DNA from: Nitrosotalea sp.
GTDB lineage: Archaea > Halobacteriota > Syntropharchaeia > Alkanophagales > Methanospirareceae
Length of the DNA stretch: 6,678 nucleotides
Direction of reading: 5' to 3'
NCBI GenBank assembly: GCA_020725315.1
Contig: DYFG01000056.1
Location: 1 to 6,678 of the forward strand
The position numbers and the translations under genes were made by a program. Below are positions 1 through 5,686 of the stretch, in pieces (within the stretch, counting starts at the first letter, position 1; every line of letters starts with the position of its first letter). The notes under the pieces are model-generated. The model made no database searches. It was not told the origin of the DNA and saw only the letters and a program-made list of their open reading frames with translations.

Positions 1-1
1 A

Positions 2-73
2 TTGTCCGGGGAGATCCGCTCGTACCTGCCCAACTATATATCCATGTTGGTAGACGAGTACGAGTTCCTGTAG
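2..73 (+). CDS. Possible 3' end of an unidentified gene (partial)
   Basis: A frame open from the window's left edge runs 23 codons to a TAG at 71-73 and ends in the residues NYISMLVDEYEFL. The hydrophobic/acidic mix reads like a real protein C-terminus. The stop lies just before the end of the convergent gene on the minus strand, which is a natural place for a gene to finish. I do not recognise the family. A 23-codon open stretch can occur by chance, so this is tentative. The 47 bases between this stop and position 121 show no further gene. Confidence 0.35.
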   Translation: MSGEIRSYLPNYISMLVDEYEFL

Positions 74-120
74 GTGCAGACATTAACGTGTCGATAAGAA
101 ATGCGTTCCAAGAAGAGCCT

Positions 121-1221
121 TCATCCTTCTAAATATTCTTCTGCATTTTTATAATCAAATTTTTCCGCTTCAAGCACGTTCTTTATGAAGTTAAACAACT
201 TCCTCCGTGTACCCAGTGAGATATGTGGATACCATATCGGAGAGGCAATAACAAGCCCTCGAAACGCAAAAAATGGCTGTATTACCTCTAATAACTCGTA
301 ATCATTCGTCTTCTTGAGATACACCTCAAAGAACAGATCATACAACTTCTTGAAATCAGTATCAAGCTCCTTGCCATCCGTCTTGAGCAGCCCGAAGAAG
401 AGATAATTGATCGTCATCGAGGAGACATCATCCGCAGCTTCGCCCCATTCGCCTCGACTTCGATCAAGCACGGTAAAATCCGTTCCTTTACGGAAGATAA
501 CGTTCCAGGGGTGGAAATCGCCGTGAACCATACACAACCTCTTTGTGCGCGCTTTCAATTTCCACCGCCAGTCGATGCTCTTCTTCTCTATATCCTTCAG
601 CTCTTCGCTCGTTATGAGCCCACTTCCAGGCGGATAACTGTCCGTAAGGCCGAATATGCATTCACTATGCCCTACTAACTCCCTTATCCGTCGCACGTAT
701 AGTGTCGGATCGTCCTTCTTAACCGCATGTATATCCGCCAAATACGAAGCCAGCGCAGATACCCTCTCCTTATCTTCTTCACTTACTCTTCCGCCTTCTT
801 TTAGCCTATTCAAATCAGTAACGTATTCTTCACCCTCCACCTTATCGCAGACAATGAAATATTCCTCTGCATCACTCACCGATTCCATCCGTTCATTCTT
901 CGTAAAGTAACCGACATCGAGCGATCGCACGTGCTTCGGCAGCGTATTGAACGCTTGATGCTGCCAGAGCACGATGTGTGCACGGTCCGAGAGATGCTCA
1001 TGCCCAAATCCATCTCCCTTCATCGTGGAGATGACCACTTCCTTTAATTCGCCATCCTCCGTTTCAAACTCCACGAAGTAAGGTTTGCCATACCCAAACC
1101 CCTTTATCTCATGCTCTTCTACCTTCTTTGACTCCCGCCCCAACCCCAACTCCTGTACACTTACTATTCGCACAGGAGTTCCAAATTTCTTCTCCAAATA
1201 TCCTTTTAGCTGACTCTTCAT
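121..1221 (-). CDS. APH-family (protein-kinase-like fold) small-molecule phosphotransferase
   Basis: This is a 366-residue protein of the aminoglycoside phosphotransferase/choline kinase superfamily, predicted to transfer phosphate from ATP to a small molecule in the cytoplasm. The catalytic loop is plain: HGDFHPWN at residues 233-240, with Asp235 as catalytic base and Asn240 as a metal ligand. It is followed by LDRSRGEWGEAADD at 252-265, where Asp253 is the second metal ligand, equivalent to the kinase DFG aspartate. The N-lobe (about 1-125) has beta-strand-like segments and a candidate ATP-binding lysine at 68 in STMK, next to a GFGHEHLSDRA segment. The aromatic-rich C-terminal part (270-350) would form the substrate side. 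The ATG at 1219-1221 is the only sensible start, since the next Met is residue 68. No strong ribosome binding site precedes it. It lies head to head with the HMG-CoA synthase gene, 44 bp away. The substrate cannot be read from sequence, and family names mentioning antibiotics should not be taken as resistance here. The family call is firm; the function is unknown. Confidence 0.88.
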   Translation of the reverse strand: MKSQLKGYLEKKFGTPVRIVSVQELGLGRESKKVEEHEIKGFGYGKPYFVEFETEDGELKEVVISTMKGDGFGHEHLSDRAHIVLWQHQAFNTLPKHVRSLDVGYFTKNERMESVSDAEEYFIVCDKVEGEEYVTDLNRLKEGGRVSEEDKERVSALASYLADIHAVKKDDPTLYVRRIRELVGHSECIFGLTDSYPPGSGLITSEELKDIEKKSIDWRWKLKARTKRLCMVHGDFHPWNVIFRKGTDFTVLDRSRGEWGEAADDVSSMTINYLFFGLLKTDGKELDTDFKKLYDLFFEVYLKKTNDYELLEVIQPFFAFRGLVIASPIWYPHISLGTRRKLFNFIKNVLEAEKFDYKNAEEYLEG

Positions 1222-1224
1222 CTC

Positions 1225-1237
1225 AAAAGTAACTTTT
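1225..1237. repeat. 13-nt perfect inverted repeat in the divergent promoter region
   Basis: AAAAGT-A-ACTTTT is a perfect palindrome with 6-nt arms around one base. It sits between the divergent phosphotransferase and HMG-CoA synthase starts and overlaps the upstream edge of the plus-strand TATA box. It begins 4 bases from the phosphotransferase ATG. A dimeric regulator could bind such a site, but AT-rich palindromes of this size also arise by chance. Confidence 0.4.
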
Positions 1238-1241
1238 ATAA
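1233..1241 (+). promoter_or_regulatory. TATA box (box A) of the HMG-CoA synthase/thiolase operon
   Basis: CTTTTATAA matches the archaeal TATA-box pattern. Its centre is about 29 bases upstream of the ATG at 1266, so transcription from the usual distance (about 25 bases downstream) would begin at or within a few bases of the start codon. The mRNA would then be leaderless or nearly so, in keeping with the lack of any Shine-Dalgarno sequence before this ATG. The minus-strand phosphotransferase cannot use this box because it lies only about 16 bases from its ATG. Confidence 0.55.
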
Positions 1242-1248
1242 CCTGCTC

Positions 1249-1256
1249 CCTTAAAT
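1249..1256 (-). promoter_or_regulatory. Weak TATA-like box for the phosphotransferase gene
   Basis: Read on the minus strand, the AT-rich segment around ATTTAAGG lies about 32 bases upstream of the phosphotransferase ATG. That would give a very short leader. It is a poor match to the consensus, chosen mainly by position. It falls between the plus-strand TATA box and the HMG-CoA synthase ATG, so the two promoters would overlap. Confidence 0.22.
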
Positions 1257-1265
1257 CTATTTCTT

Positions 1266-2303
1266 ATGATAGGGATAGCCTCGTATGGCGTGTATGTGCC
1301 CTTGTATAGAATAAAGGTAGAAGAGATAGCGAAACAGTGGGGTGAAAACCCTGCGAATATCAAATCAGGGCTCCTTGTGGAGGAGAAATCCGTACCTGAC
1401 CTGGATGAAGATACCGCGACCATGGCGGTAGAGGCCGCTCGTGCTGCTATCCTTCGAGCTAATCTCGATCCAAAAGCTATCGGCGCTGTATACGTAGGCT
1501 CGGAAAGTCACCCTTACGCCGTAAAGCCTACTGCAACCATTGTTGCGGCAGCGATGGGTGCTTCGCATTTGATCACCGCTGCGGACTTCGAGTTCGCCTG
1601 TAAAGCAGGGACTGCAGCGATACAAACGTGTATGGGGCTTGTTGCGCTCAATAAAATAAAATATGGGCTTGCGGTAGGTGCGGATGTTTCACAATCAAGC
1701 CCTGGCGATGCGTTAGAATACTCAGCAGGGGCTGGTGGTGCAGCTTTTGTCATCGGGCAAGACAAGATCGTCGCCGAGATAGAGGAGTATGCGTCTTTTA
1801 CGTCCGATACACCGGACTTCTGGCGCAGAGACCTGCAGAAATACCCCGCGCACAGCGGTCGTTTTACCGGCGAACCCGCTTATTTCCGACATACCATCGC
1901 AGCGACCGAAGCATTGATGGAAAGAGCTGGTTTGCAACCAACCGATTTCGATTTTGCCGTTTTTCATCAACCTAATGGGAAATTCCCGCTCAAGGCTGCG
2001 AAGACCCTCGGCTTCACCACGGCACAACTAGAACCCGGTCTGATGGTCACGCACTTCGGAAACACGTATTCAGCATCATCGCTGATAGGACTCGCGGCAA
2101 CCCTTGACCAGGCAGCTCCTTCGCAGCGAATTTTGGTGACCTCCTTCGGCTCGGGTGCAGGGTCAGATGCATTTGCATTTCGTGTTACCGACCTTATCGA
2201 TGAGGTGCGGGAAAAAGCACCAAAGGTCGGGGAGTTCCTTCTTTCAAAAAAATATCTGGACTACGCTACGTATGCAAAACATCAAAGGAAAATACGAATG
2301 TAG
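1266..2303 (+). CDS. Hydroxymethylglutaryl-CoA synthase, archaeal type
   Basis: This cytoplasmic thiolase-superfamily enzyme condenses acetyl-CoA with acetoacetyl-CoA to give HMG-CoA, the second step of the mevalonate pathway that supplies archaeal isoprenoid lipids. Its 345 residues match the compact archaeal form. The catalytic triad is visible: Glu80 in YVGSESHPY, the acyl-accepting Cys112 in EFACKAGTAA, and His234 in FHQPNGKFPLKAA. These fall within a residue of the positions known from characterised bacterial and archaeal enzymes. Further conserved blocks are RFTGEPAYFRH (199-209), HFGNTYSASS (263-272) and SFGSGAGSDAF (293-303). The ATG at 1266 begins MIGIASYGVYVP, the usual N-terminus of the family, and follows the TATA box at leaderless distance. 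The thiolase gene starts 2-5 bases after its stop, so the two are surely one operon. FabH-like ketoacyl synthases are related, but the E/C/H arrangement and the GNTYSA block favour HMG-CoA synthase. Confidence 0.96.
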   Translation: MIGIASYGVYVPLYRIKVEEIAKQWGENPANIKSGLLVEEKSVPDLDEDTATMAVEAARAAILRANLDPKAIGAVYVGSESHPYAVKPTATIVAAAMGASHLITAADFEFACKAGTAAIQTCMGLVALNKIKYGLAVGADVSQSSPGDALEYSAGAGGAAFVIGQDKIVAEIEEYASFTSDTPDFWRRDLQKYPAHSGRFTGEPAYFRHTIAATEALMERAGLQPTDFDFAVFHQPNGKFPLKAAKTLGFTTAQLEPGLMVTHFGNTYSASSLIGLAATLDQAAPSQRILVTSFGSGAGSDAFAFRVTDLIDEVREKAPKVGEFLLSKKYLDYATYAKHQRKIRM

Positions 2304-2308
2304 AAGTG

Positions 2309-3472
2309 ATGAGAGAGGTAGCGATAATAGGGGTAGGGATTACGAAATTTGGAGAACTCTGGGAGAAGTCTTTCAGGGACATCGCAGTAGAAGCCGGATT
2401 AAAGGCGATAGAGGATGCAGGGATAGGTGGCGAGGAGATAGAGGCGCTCTATGGGGGGAACATGTCAGCAGGCAGATTTGTCGAGCAGGAGCACGTTGGT
2501 GCGCTCATAGCCGATTATGCGGGATTAGCCGGATTTCACATTCCGGCAACGAGAGTGGAAGCCGCGTGCGCTTCCGGTGCGCTTGCATCACATTTAGCGG
2601 TTCTTTCAGTGGCTTCCGGATGGTACAACATCGTGATCGCAGCGGGGGTAGAGAAGATGACCGATGTTGAACCAGATACCGCAGATGATCTGCTTGCTTC
2701 CTCTGTTGATAGAAAATGGGAAGCGATTTACGGTGCGACTCTTCCTTCTTTGTTTGCGCAGATGGCGAGGATACATATGGAGCGATATCACACTACAAGT
2801 GAACAAATGGCAAAGGTGGCGGTAAAGAACCATGCCAATGCAGTTCACAATCCATATGCACAATACCAAAGTAAACTGACCTTAGAGAATGTGCTTTCGT
2901 CCCCGCTCGTTGCTGATCCTCTTCATATGCTGGATTGCTCAAGCATCGCGGATGGAGCAGCTGCGGCTGTTCTCTGTGCCGCTGAGAAAGCGAGAAGATA
3001 TACCGATTCTCCGGTCTACGTAAAGGCATCCGCACAGGCGAGTGATACCATCTCGCTTCACGATAGACGTGACATAACAACGATGGATGCAACGGTGTTT
3101 GCGGTAAAGAAGGCTTACCAGATGGTGTCTTTAGATCCCTCGCATATAGACCTCGCCGAGGTGCACGATTCCTATACGATCGCAGAAATAATAGCGATCG
3201 AGGACTTAAAATTTTTTAAGAAAGGCGAAGGAGGGATTGCTACCGAAGAAGGGGAGACAGAAATAGGCGGTCGTATACCAATAAACCCTTCTGGTGGATT
3301 AAAAGCGTGTGGGCATCCGCTTGGCGCAACGGGCGTAAGGCAGGTAGTCGAGATAGCACAGCAACTGAGAGGCGAAGCGGGTAAAAGGCAGGTTCCCAAT
3401 GCAGAAGTCGGACTGACGCATAATATAGGCGGAACGGGAGGAACCGCTATCGTCCATATATTCTCGCGGTGA
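2309..3472 (+). CDS. Acetoacetyl-CoA thiolase (acetyl-CoA C-acetyltransferase), archaeal type
   Basis: This enzyme joins two acetyl-CoA to make acetoacetyl-CoA, which the upstream HMG-CoA synthase uses. In a methanogen studied structurally, the two enzymes form a complex that channels the intermediate. Counting from the ATG at 2309 (387 residues), the nucleophilic Cys is residue 87 in RVEAACASGA. A His-containing HDSYT block at 286-290 stands where bacterial thiolases have NEAF. GLKACGHPLGATG at 330-342 carries the second active-site His (336), and HNIGGTGGT at 371-379 forms the glycine-rich end in place of the C-terminal CxG motif of biosynthetic bacterial thiolases. These features mark the archaeal thiolase/SCP-x-like branch. 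A GTG at 2306 is in frame one codon earlier (MMREV versus MREV), but ATG with MREVAIIGVGITKFG is the more usual start. The gap to the HMG-CoA synthase stop is 5 bases, suggesting translational coupling. No DUF35 gene follows. Confidence 0.93.
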   Translation: MREVAIIGVGITKFGELWEKSFRDIAVEAGLKAIEDAGIGGEEIEALYGGNMSAGRFVEQEHVGALIADYAGLAGFHIPATRVEAACASGALASHLAVLSVASGWYNIVIAAGVEKMTDVEPDTADDLLASSVDRKWEAIYGATLPSLFAQMARIHMERYHTTSEQMAKVAVKNHANAVHNPYAQYQSKLTLENVLSSPLVADPLHMLDCSSIADGAAAAVLCAAEKARRYTDSPVYVKASAQASDTISLHDRRDITTMDATVFAVKKAYQMVSLDPSHIDLAEVHDSYTIAEIIAIEDLKFFKKGEGGIATEEGETEIGGRIPINPSGGLKACGHPLGATGVRQVVEIAQQLRGEAGKRQVPNAEVGLTHNIGGTGGTAIVHIFSR

Positions 3473-3498
3473 GTCCACCCGAAACTTATCCGCAACTG

Positions 3499-3518
3499 TT
3501 ATATCATGTGGTATATAA
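3499..3518. repeat. Inverted repeat overlapping the TATA region upstream of cdc6
   Basis: TTATAT at 3499-3504 and ATATAA at 3513-3518 are exact inverted arms of 6 nt around an 8-nt spacer. The right arm coincides with the best TATA box for cdc6. It could be an operator or simply AT-rich promoter sequence. Confidence 0.3.
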
Positions 3519-3520
3519 GG
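3512..3520 (+). promoter_or_regulatory. Candidate TATA box of the cdc6 gene
   Basis: TATATAAGG is a good archaeal box A, about 67 bases upstream of the cdc6 ATG. It predicts a transcript start near 3540 and a leader of about 40 nt. A second AT-rich segment, AAATATTTTT at 3543-3552, could serve as an alternative box with a leader near 10 nt. The leader contains the purine-rich AGGGGAG at 3561-3567, which is 14 bases from the ATG and so rather far for a normal Shine-Dalgarno. The remainder of the 109-bp gap (3473-3581) holds no open frame of note. Confidence 0.42.
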
Positions 3521-3581
3521 ATATTCTTAAGTTCTAAAACCGAAATATTTTTCTTAGGGTAGGGGAGAACTAAGATATAAC

Positions 3582-4799
3582 ATGGAAAATCTGTTCGAAG
3601 ACCTGATAAGCGATGGTGGGATATTCGCAAATAAAGAGGTGCTTCGCCCTACTTATGTCCCTGAAAATCTCCCACATCGGGAGGAACAAATAAAAGGCTT
3701 GGCTGATATACTATCCGCGGCGTTAAAGGGGGAGACACCTTCCAATATATTGATCTACGGTAAGACCGGAACGGGTAAGACCTCCACGGTAAAATATGTG
3801 AGCAATGAATTAGAGGAGATGGCACGGAAGAGGGGTAGTAGTTGTTCTCTCCTGTATATCAACAGCGAGGTATTTGATACGCAGTATCGGCTTTTTGCTT
3901 ATCTCGCGCGGGTCTTCAATAGGCGTGTCCCGATGATAGGGTGGCCAACTGATATGGTCTATTCAGAGTTTAAGAACGGTATAGATGCTGAAGAGCGGTG
4001 TGTAATCGTGATATTAGATGAGGTGGACAAGTTAGTAAGCAAAGGAGATGAAGCCCTCTATAACCTCACGAGGATTAACGGCGAGCTCAAGAATGCACGG
4101 GTAAGCTTGATAGGGATTTCAAATGATCTTAACTTCACGGAGTTCCTGGACCCGAGGGTAAAGTCCTCGTTAGGCGAGGAAGAAATAATATTTCCGCCTT
4201 ACAATGCTGCGCAGTTGCAGGATATTCTGGAGGAGAGGGCGGAAATGGCGTTTACTGAGTTAGCGCTTGATGGTGCGGTGATACCGCTCTGCGCTGCTCT
4301 CGCAGCCTCAGAGCATGGAGATGCAAGGCGTGCTCTTGACCTCCTACGTGCATCGGGCGAAATTGCCGAGCGTTTGAAATCCAAAAAGGTGAGCGAGGAG
4401 CATGTGAGGCTCGCATCTGAGAAGCTCGAAATGAACAGGGTGGTTGAGGTGGTAAAAACACTGCCGCTCCAATCAAAGATTGTGCTCAGTAGTGTGCTCC
4501 TCTTAGGCAGAGAGAGGAACAAAAGACGCTTCTCCAGCGGCGAAGTCTATAACATGTATCGGAGATTGTGTACCCATTTGGGCATGGATGCGTTGACGCA
4601 GCGGCGTGTTACTGATTTTGTTGCGGAATTGGACATTTTGGGGTTGGTGAATGCGGTGATTGTGAGCAAAGGCAGATATGGCAGGACAAGGGAGATATCA
4701 CTCAGTGTACCAGAAGAGTGTGTGCAACCTGCCATACTTGAAGACTATAAACTTAAAGCAATATCTGCTATTAGAGTAAGAACGCAGAGTACATTGTAG
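3582..4799 (+). CDS. cdc6: Orc1/Cdc6 family replication initiator (AAA+ ATPase)
   Basis: This 405-residue protein, of the usual archaeal length, should bind origin recognition boxes and help load the MCM helicase. The N-terminal segment with YVPENLPHREEQI (25-37) is the family signature preceding the AAA+ module. Walker A is GKTGTGKT at 60-67. Walker B is VIVILDEVDK at 141-150, with Asp146/Glu147. Sensor 1 is Asn181 in GISNDLNF, the arginine-finger region is FLDPRVKSSLG at 188-198, and sensor 2 is GDARRAL at 246-252. The region from about 290 to 395 is the winged-helix DNA-binding domain, with EVYNMYRRLC (321-330) and the basic SKGRYGRTREISL (362-374) as likely helix and wing. All ATPase residues are intact. 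The ATG at 3582 gives the usual short N-terminus. The gene is followed at 11 bp by rpl7ae and may be co-transcribed with it. Which Orc1/Cdc6 paralogue group it belongs to needs a tree. Confidence 0.96.
   Translation: MENLFEDLISDGGIFANKEVLRPTYVPENLPHREEQIKGLADILSAALKGETPSNILIYGKTGTGKTSTVKYVSNELEEMARKRGSSCSLLYINSEVFDTQYRLFAYLARVFNRRVPMIGWPTDMVYSEFKNGIDAEERCVIVILDEVDKLVSKGDEALYNLTRINGELKNARVSLIGISNDLNFTEFLDPRVKSSLGEEEIIFPPYNAAQLQDILEERAEMAFTELALDGAVIPLCAALAASEHGDARRALDLLRASGEIAERLKSKKVSEEHVRLASEKLEMNRVVEVVKTLPLQSKIVLSSVLLLGRERNKRRFSSGEVYNMYRRLCTHLGMDALTQRRVTDFVAELDILGLVNAVIVSKGRYGRTREISLSVPEECVQPAILEDYKLKAISAIRVRTQSTL
4745..4752 (+). promoter_or_regulatory. Possible internal TATA box for the ribosomal protein genes
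   Basis: CTATAAAC within the last codons of cdc6 is TATA-like and lies about 63 bases before the rpl7ae ATG, predicting a leader near 35 nt. A separate promoter would let the ribosomal genes be expressed more strongly than a replication initiator. It lies inside coding sequence and is one short match, so it is uncertain. Confidence 0.3.
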
Positions 4800-4810
4800 G
4801 GGGATGAAAG

Positions 4811-5218
4811 ATGAGCGGAAAAGAAGCAGAAGGGAAGGCAAGGGGAAAGTCGGTGCCGGTGTATGTCAAGTTTGATGTCCCGGAGGAGTTGCAGAGTAAG
4901 TCTTTAGAGGCGCTGGAGTTGGCGAGGACAACGGGCACCGTGAAGAAGGGGACAAACGAAACCACGAAGATCATCGAGAGAGGGATGGCAAAGTTAGTGC
5001 TGATAAGTGAGGACGTCACGCCGGAGGAGATAGCGATGCATCTTCCACCGCTCTGTGAAGAAAAAGGTATTCCTTATCTGTATGTAAAAAGTCAGAGAGA
5101 TCTAGGAGCTGCTTGCGGTATAAACAAGGGTTGTGCCGCTGCTGCCATTGTTGACCCCGGAAAAGCGGAAGAAACAATTAAAGAGATCGTAGAGGAATTA
5201 AAGAAGCTAAGGAAGTAA
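4811..5218 (+). CDS. rpl7ae: Ribosomal protein L7Ae (K-turn-binding protein)
   Basis: L7Ae binds kink-turns in 23S rRNA and is also the core protein of archaeal C/D and H/ACA guide RNPs and of RNase P. The RNA-binding signature GTVKKGTNETTKIIERG is at residues 42-58, followed by AKLVLISEDVTPEEI (60-74) and the closing loop DLGAACGINKGCAAAAI (97-113), which contacts the flipped-out K-turn base. The protein has 135 residues, somewhat above the roughly 120 usual for the family. The extra length is a charged lead, MSGKEAEGKARGKS, before the first strand VPVYVKFDVP. The ATG at 4811 follows a GGGGG run at 4799-4803 by 7 bases, which supports this start; another ATG at 4804 is out of frame. It lies 11 bp after cdc6 and 20 bp before rps28e, a grouping with rps28e and rpl24e common in archaea. 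Confidence 0.97.
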   Translation: MSGKEAEGKARGKSVPVYVKFDVPEELQSKSLEALELARTTGTVKKGTNETTKIIERGMAKLVLISEDVTPEEIAMHLPPLCEEKGIPYLYVKSQRDLGAACGINKGCAAAAIVDPGKAEETIKEIVEELKKLRK

Positions 5219-5238
5219 GGTGAAGGGCAGAGCAGGAA

Positions 5239-5451
5239 ATGAGCGAAGAGGGCGGGACACCTGCAGAGATAATAGAAATCGTAGGTAGAACCGGGATGCA
5301 TGGCGAATCCATCCAGGTGAAGTGTAAGATACTGGATGGAGTAAATAAAGGGCGAATCCTCACGCGGAATTGTATCGGTCCGATAAAAACAGGGGATATT
5401 TTATTGCTCACAGAGACAGCGAGGGAAGTGCGGAAACTATCGAGGAGGTGA
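5239..5451 (+). CDS. rps28e: Small ribosomal subunit protein S28e
   Basis: This 70-residue OB-fold protein of the archaeal/eukaryotic 30S/40S subunit sits near the mRNA exit region. The family order is intact: PAEIIEIVGRTGMHGESIQVKCKIL-type beta strands early on (8-32), then GRILTRNCIGPIKTGDILLL (38-57), and the C-terminal signature region ETAREVRKLSRR (59-70). The usual signature reads ETEREARKL, so Glu to Ala and Ala to Val changes are present. The ATG at 5239 is preceded by AGGTGA at 5218-5223 with a long 15-base spacing, and no better in-frame start exists. Its stop codon forms part of the ribosome binding site of rpl24e. Confidence 0.96.
   Translation: MSEEGGTPAEIIEIVGRTGMHGESIQVKCKILDGVNKGRILTRNCIGPIKTGDILLLTETAREVRKLSRR
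5443..5451 (+). promoter_or_regulatory. Near-perfect Shine-Dalgarno of rpl24e, overlapping the rps28e stop
   Basis: AGGAGGTGA is fully complementary to the archaeal 16S rRNA 3' end (ATCACCTCCT in DNA letters) and ends 7 bases before the rpl24e ATG. Its last three bases, TGA, are the rps28e stop codon. This fixes the rpl24e start and implies that ribosomes finishing rps28e can reinitiate. Confidence 0.85.
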
Positions 5452-5458
5452 AGAGCGG

Positions 5459-5638
5459 ATGGAGAAGAAATGTACTTTTTGTAATATACCGATAGAGCAA
5501 GGAACCGGGAAGATGCTGGTAAAGCGAGATGGCACCGTTTTTTATTTCTGTAGTTCTAAGTGCGAACGCAATATGATAAAGCTGGGGAGGAAGAGCAGAA
5601 GATTGAAGTGGGCTTCAAAGGCGAAGGCAGAGACGTAA
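5459..5638 (+). CDS. rpl24e: Large ribosomal subunit protein L24e (zinc-binding)
   Basis: This is a 59-residue zinc-ribbon protein of the archaeal 50S subunit. The four zinc ligands are Cys5 and Cys8 (CTFC) and Cys31 and Cys35 (CSSKC), giving a C-x2-C...C-x3-C arrangement. Other family marks are the GTGKMLVKRDGTVFYFC core (15-31) and the basic tail GRKSRRLKWASKAK (43-56), which contacts rRNA. The ATG at 5459 is set by the strong ribosome binding site 7 bases upstream; the stop is TAA at 5636-5638. It is the last gene of the plus-strand run. In many archaea ndk and then infB follow; here a convergent gene follows instead. Confidence 0.95.
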   Translation: MEKKCTFCNIPIEQGTGKMLVKRDGTVFYFCSSKCERNMIKLGRKSRRLKWASKAKAET

Positions 5639-5644
5639 GTCAGA

Positions 5645-5655
5645 TGACAGTGTCA
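5645..5655. repeat. 11-nt inverted repeat after rpl24e
   Basis: TGACA-G-TGTCA is a perfect palindrome 7 bases past the rpl24e stop. A one-base loop makes a hairpin unlikely, and no T-run follows directly. It is noted as a structure in the 52-bp convergent gap with no assigned role. Confidence 0.25.
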
Positions 5656-5686
5656 AAGAACTAAATCTACGAATCTTCTTCAGGTC

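Noticed and set aside
79..92. GACA/TGTC inverted repeat just after the left-edge stop, as a terminator
   Set aside because: Only a 4-bp stem with a 6-nt loop and no adjacent T-run; expected by chance.
656..910. 84-codon plus-strand open frame inside the phosphotransferase gene
   Set aside because: Ser/Leu-rich shadow of the opposite strand, fully contained in a well-supported gene.
121..1221. Antibiotic resistance gene
   Set aside because: The APH fold motifs are shared by many metabolic kinases, and the archaeal housekeeping context gives no reason to infer drug modification.
2306..2308. GTG as the thiolase start
   Set aside because: In frame but only one codon before an ATG that gives the usual MREVAIIG start; the ATG is preferred, though the difference is a single residue.
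2155..2670. 171-codon plus-strand open frame overlapping HMG-CoA synthase and thiolase
   Set aside because: It lies in a different frame from two clearly real genes, is rich in Arg, Gly, Ser and Cys in a low-complexity way, and matches no family; it is a frame shadow.
3172..3495. 107-codon minus-strand open frame antisense to the thiolase 3' end
   Set aside because: Its Pro/Ser/Cys-rich composition mirrors the Gly- and Ala-rich thiolase codons opposite, and there is no supporting start signal.
4199..4522. 107-codon minus-strand open frame antisense to cdc6
   Set aside because: Its Ser/Ala/Arg-rich sequence is what the antisense of the cdc6 helical region would give; no family resemblance or ribosome binding site.
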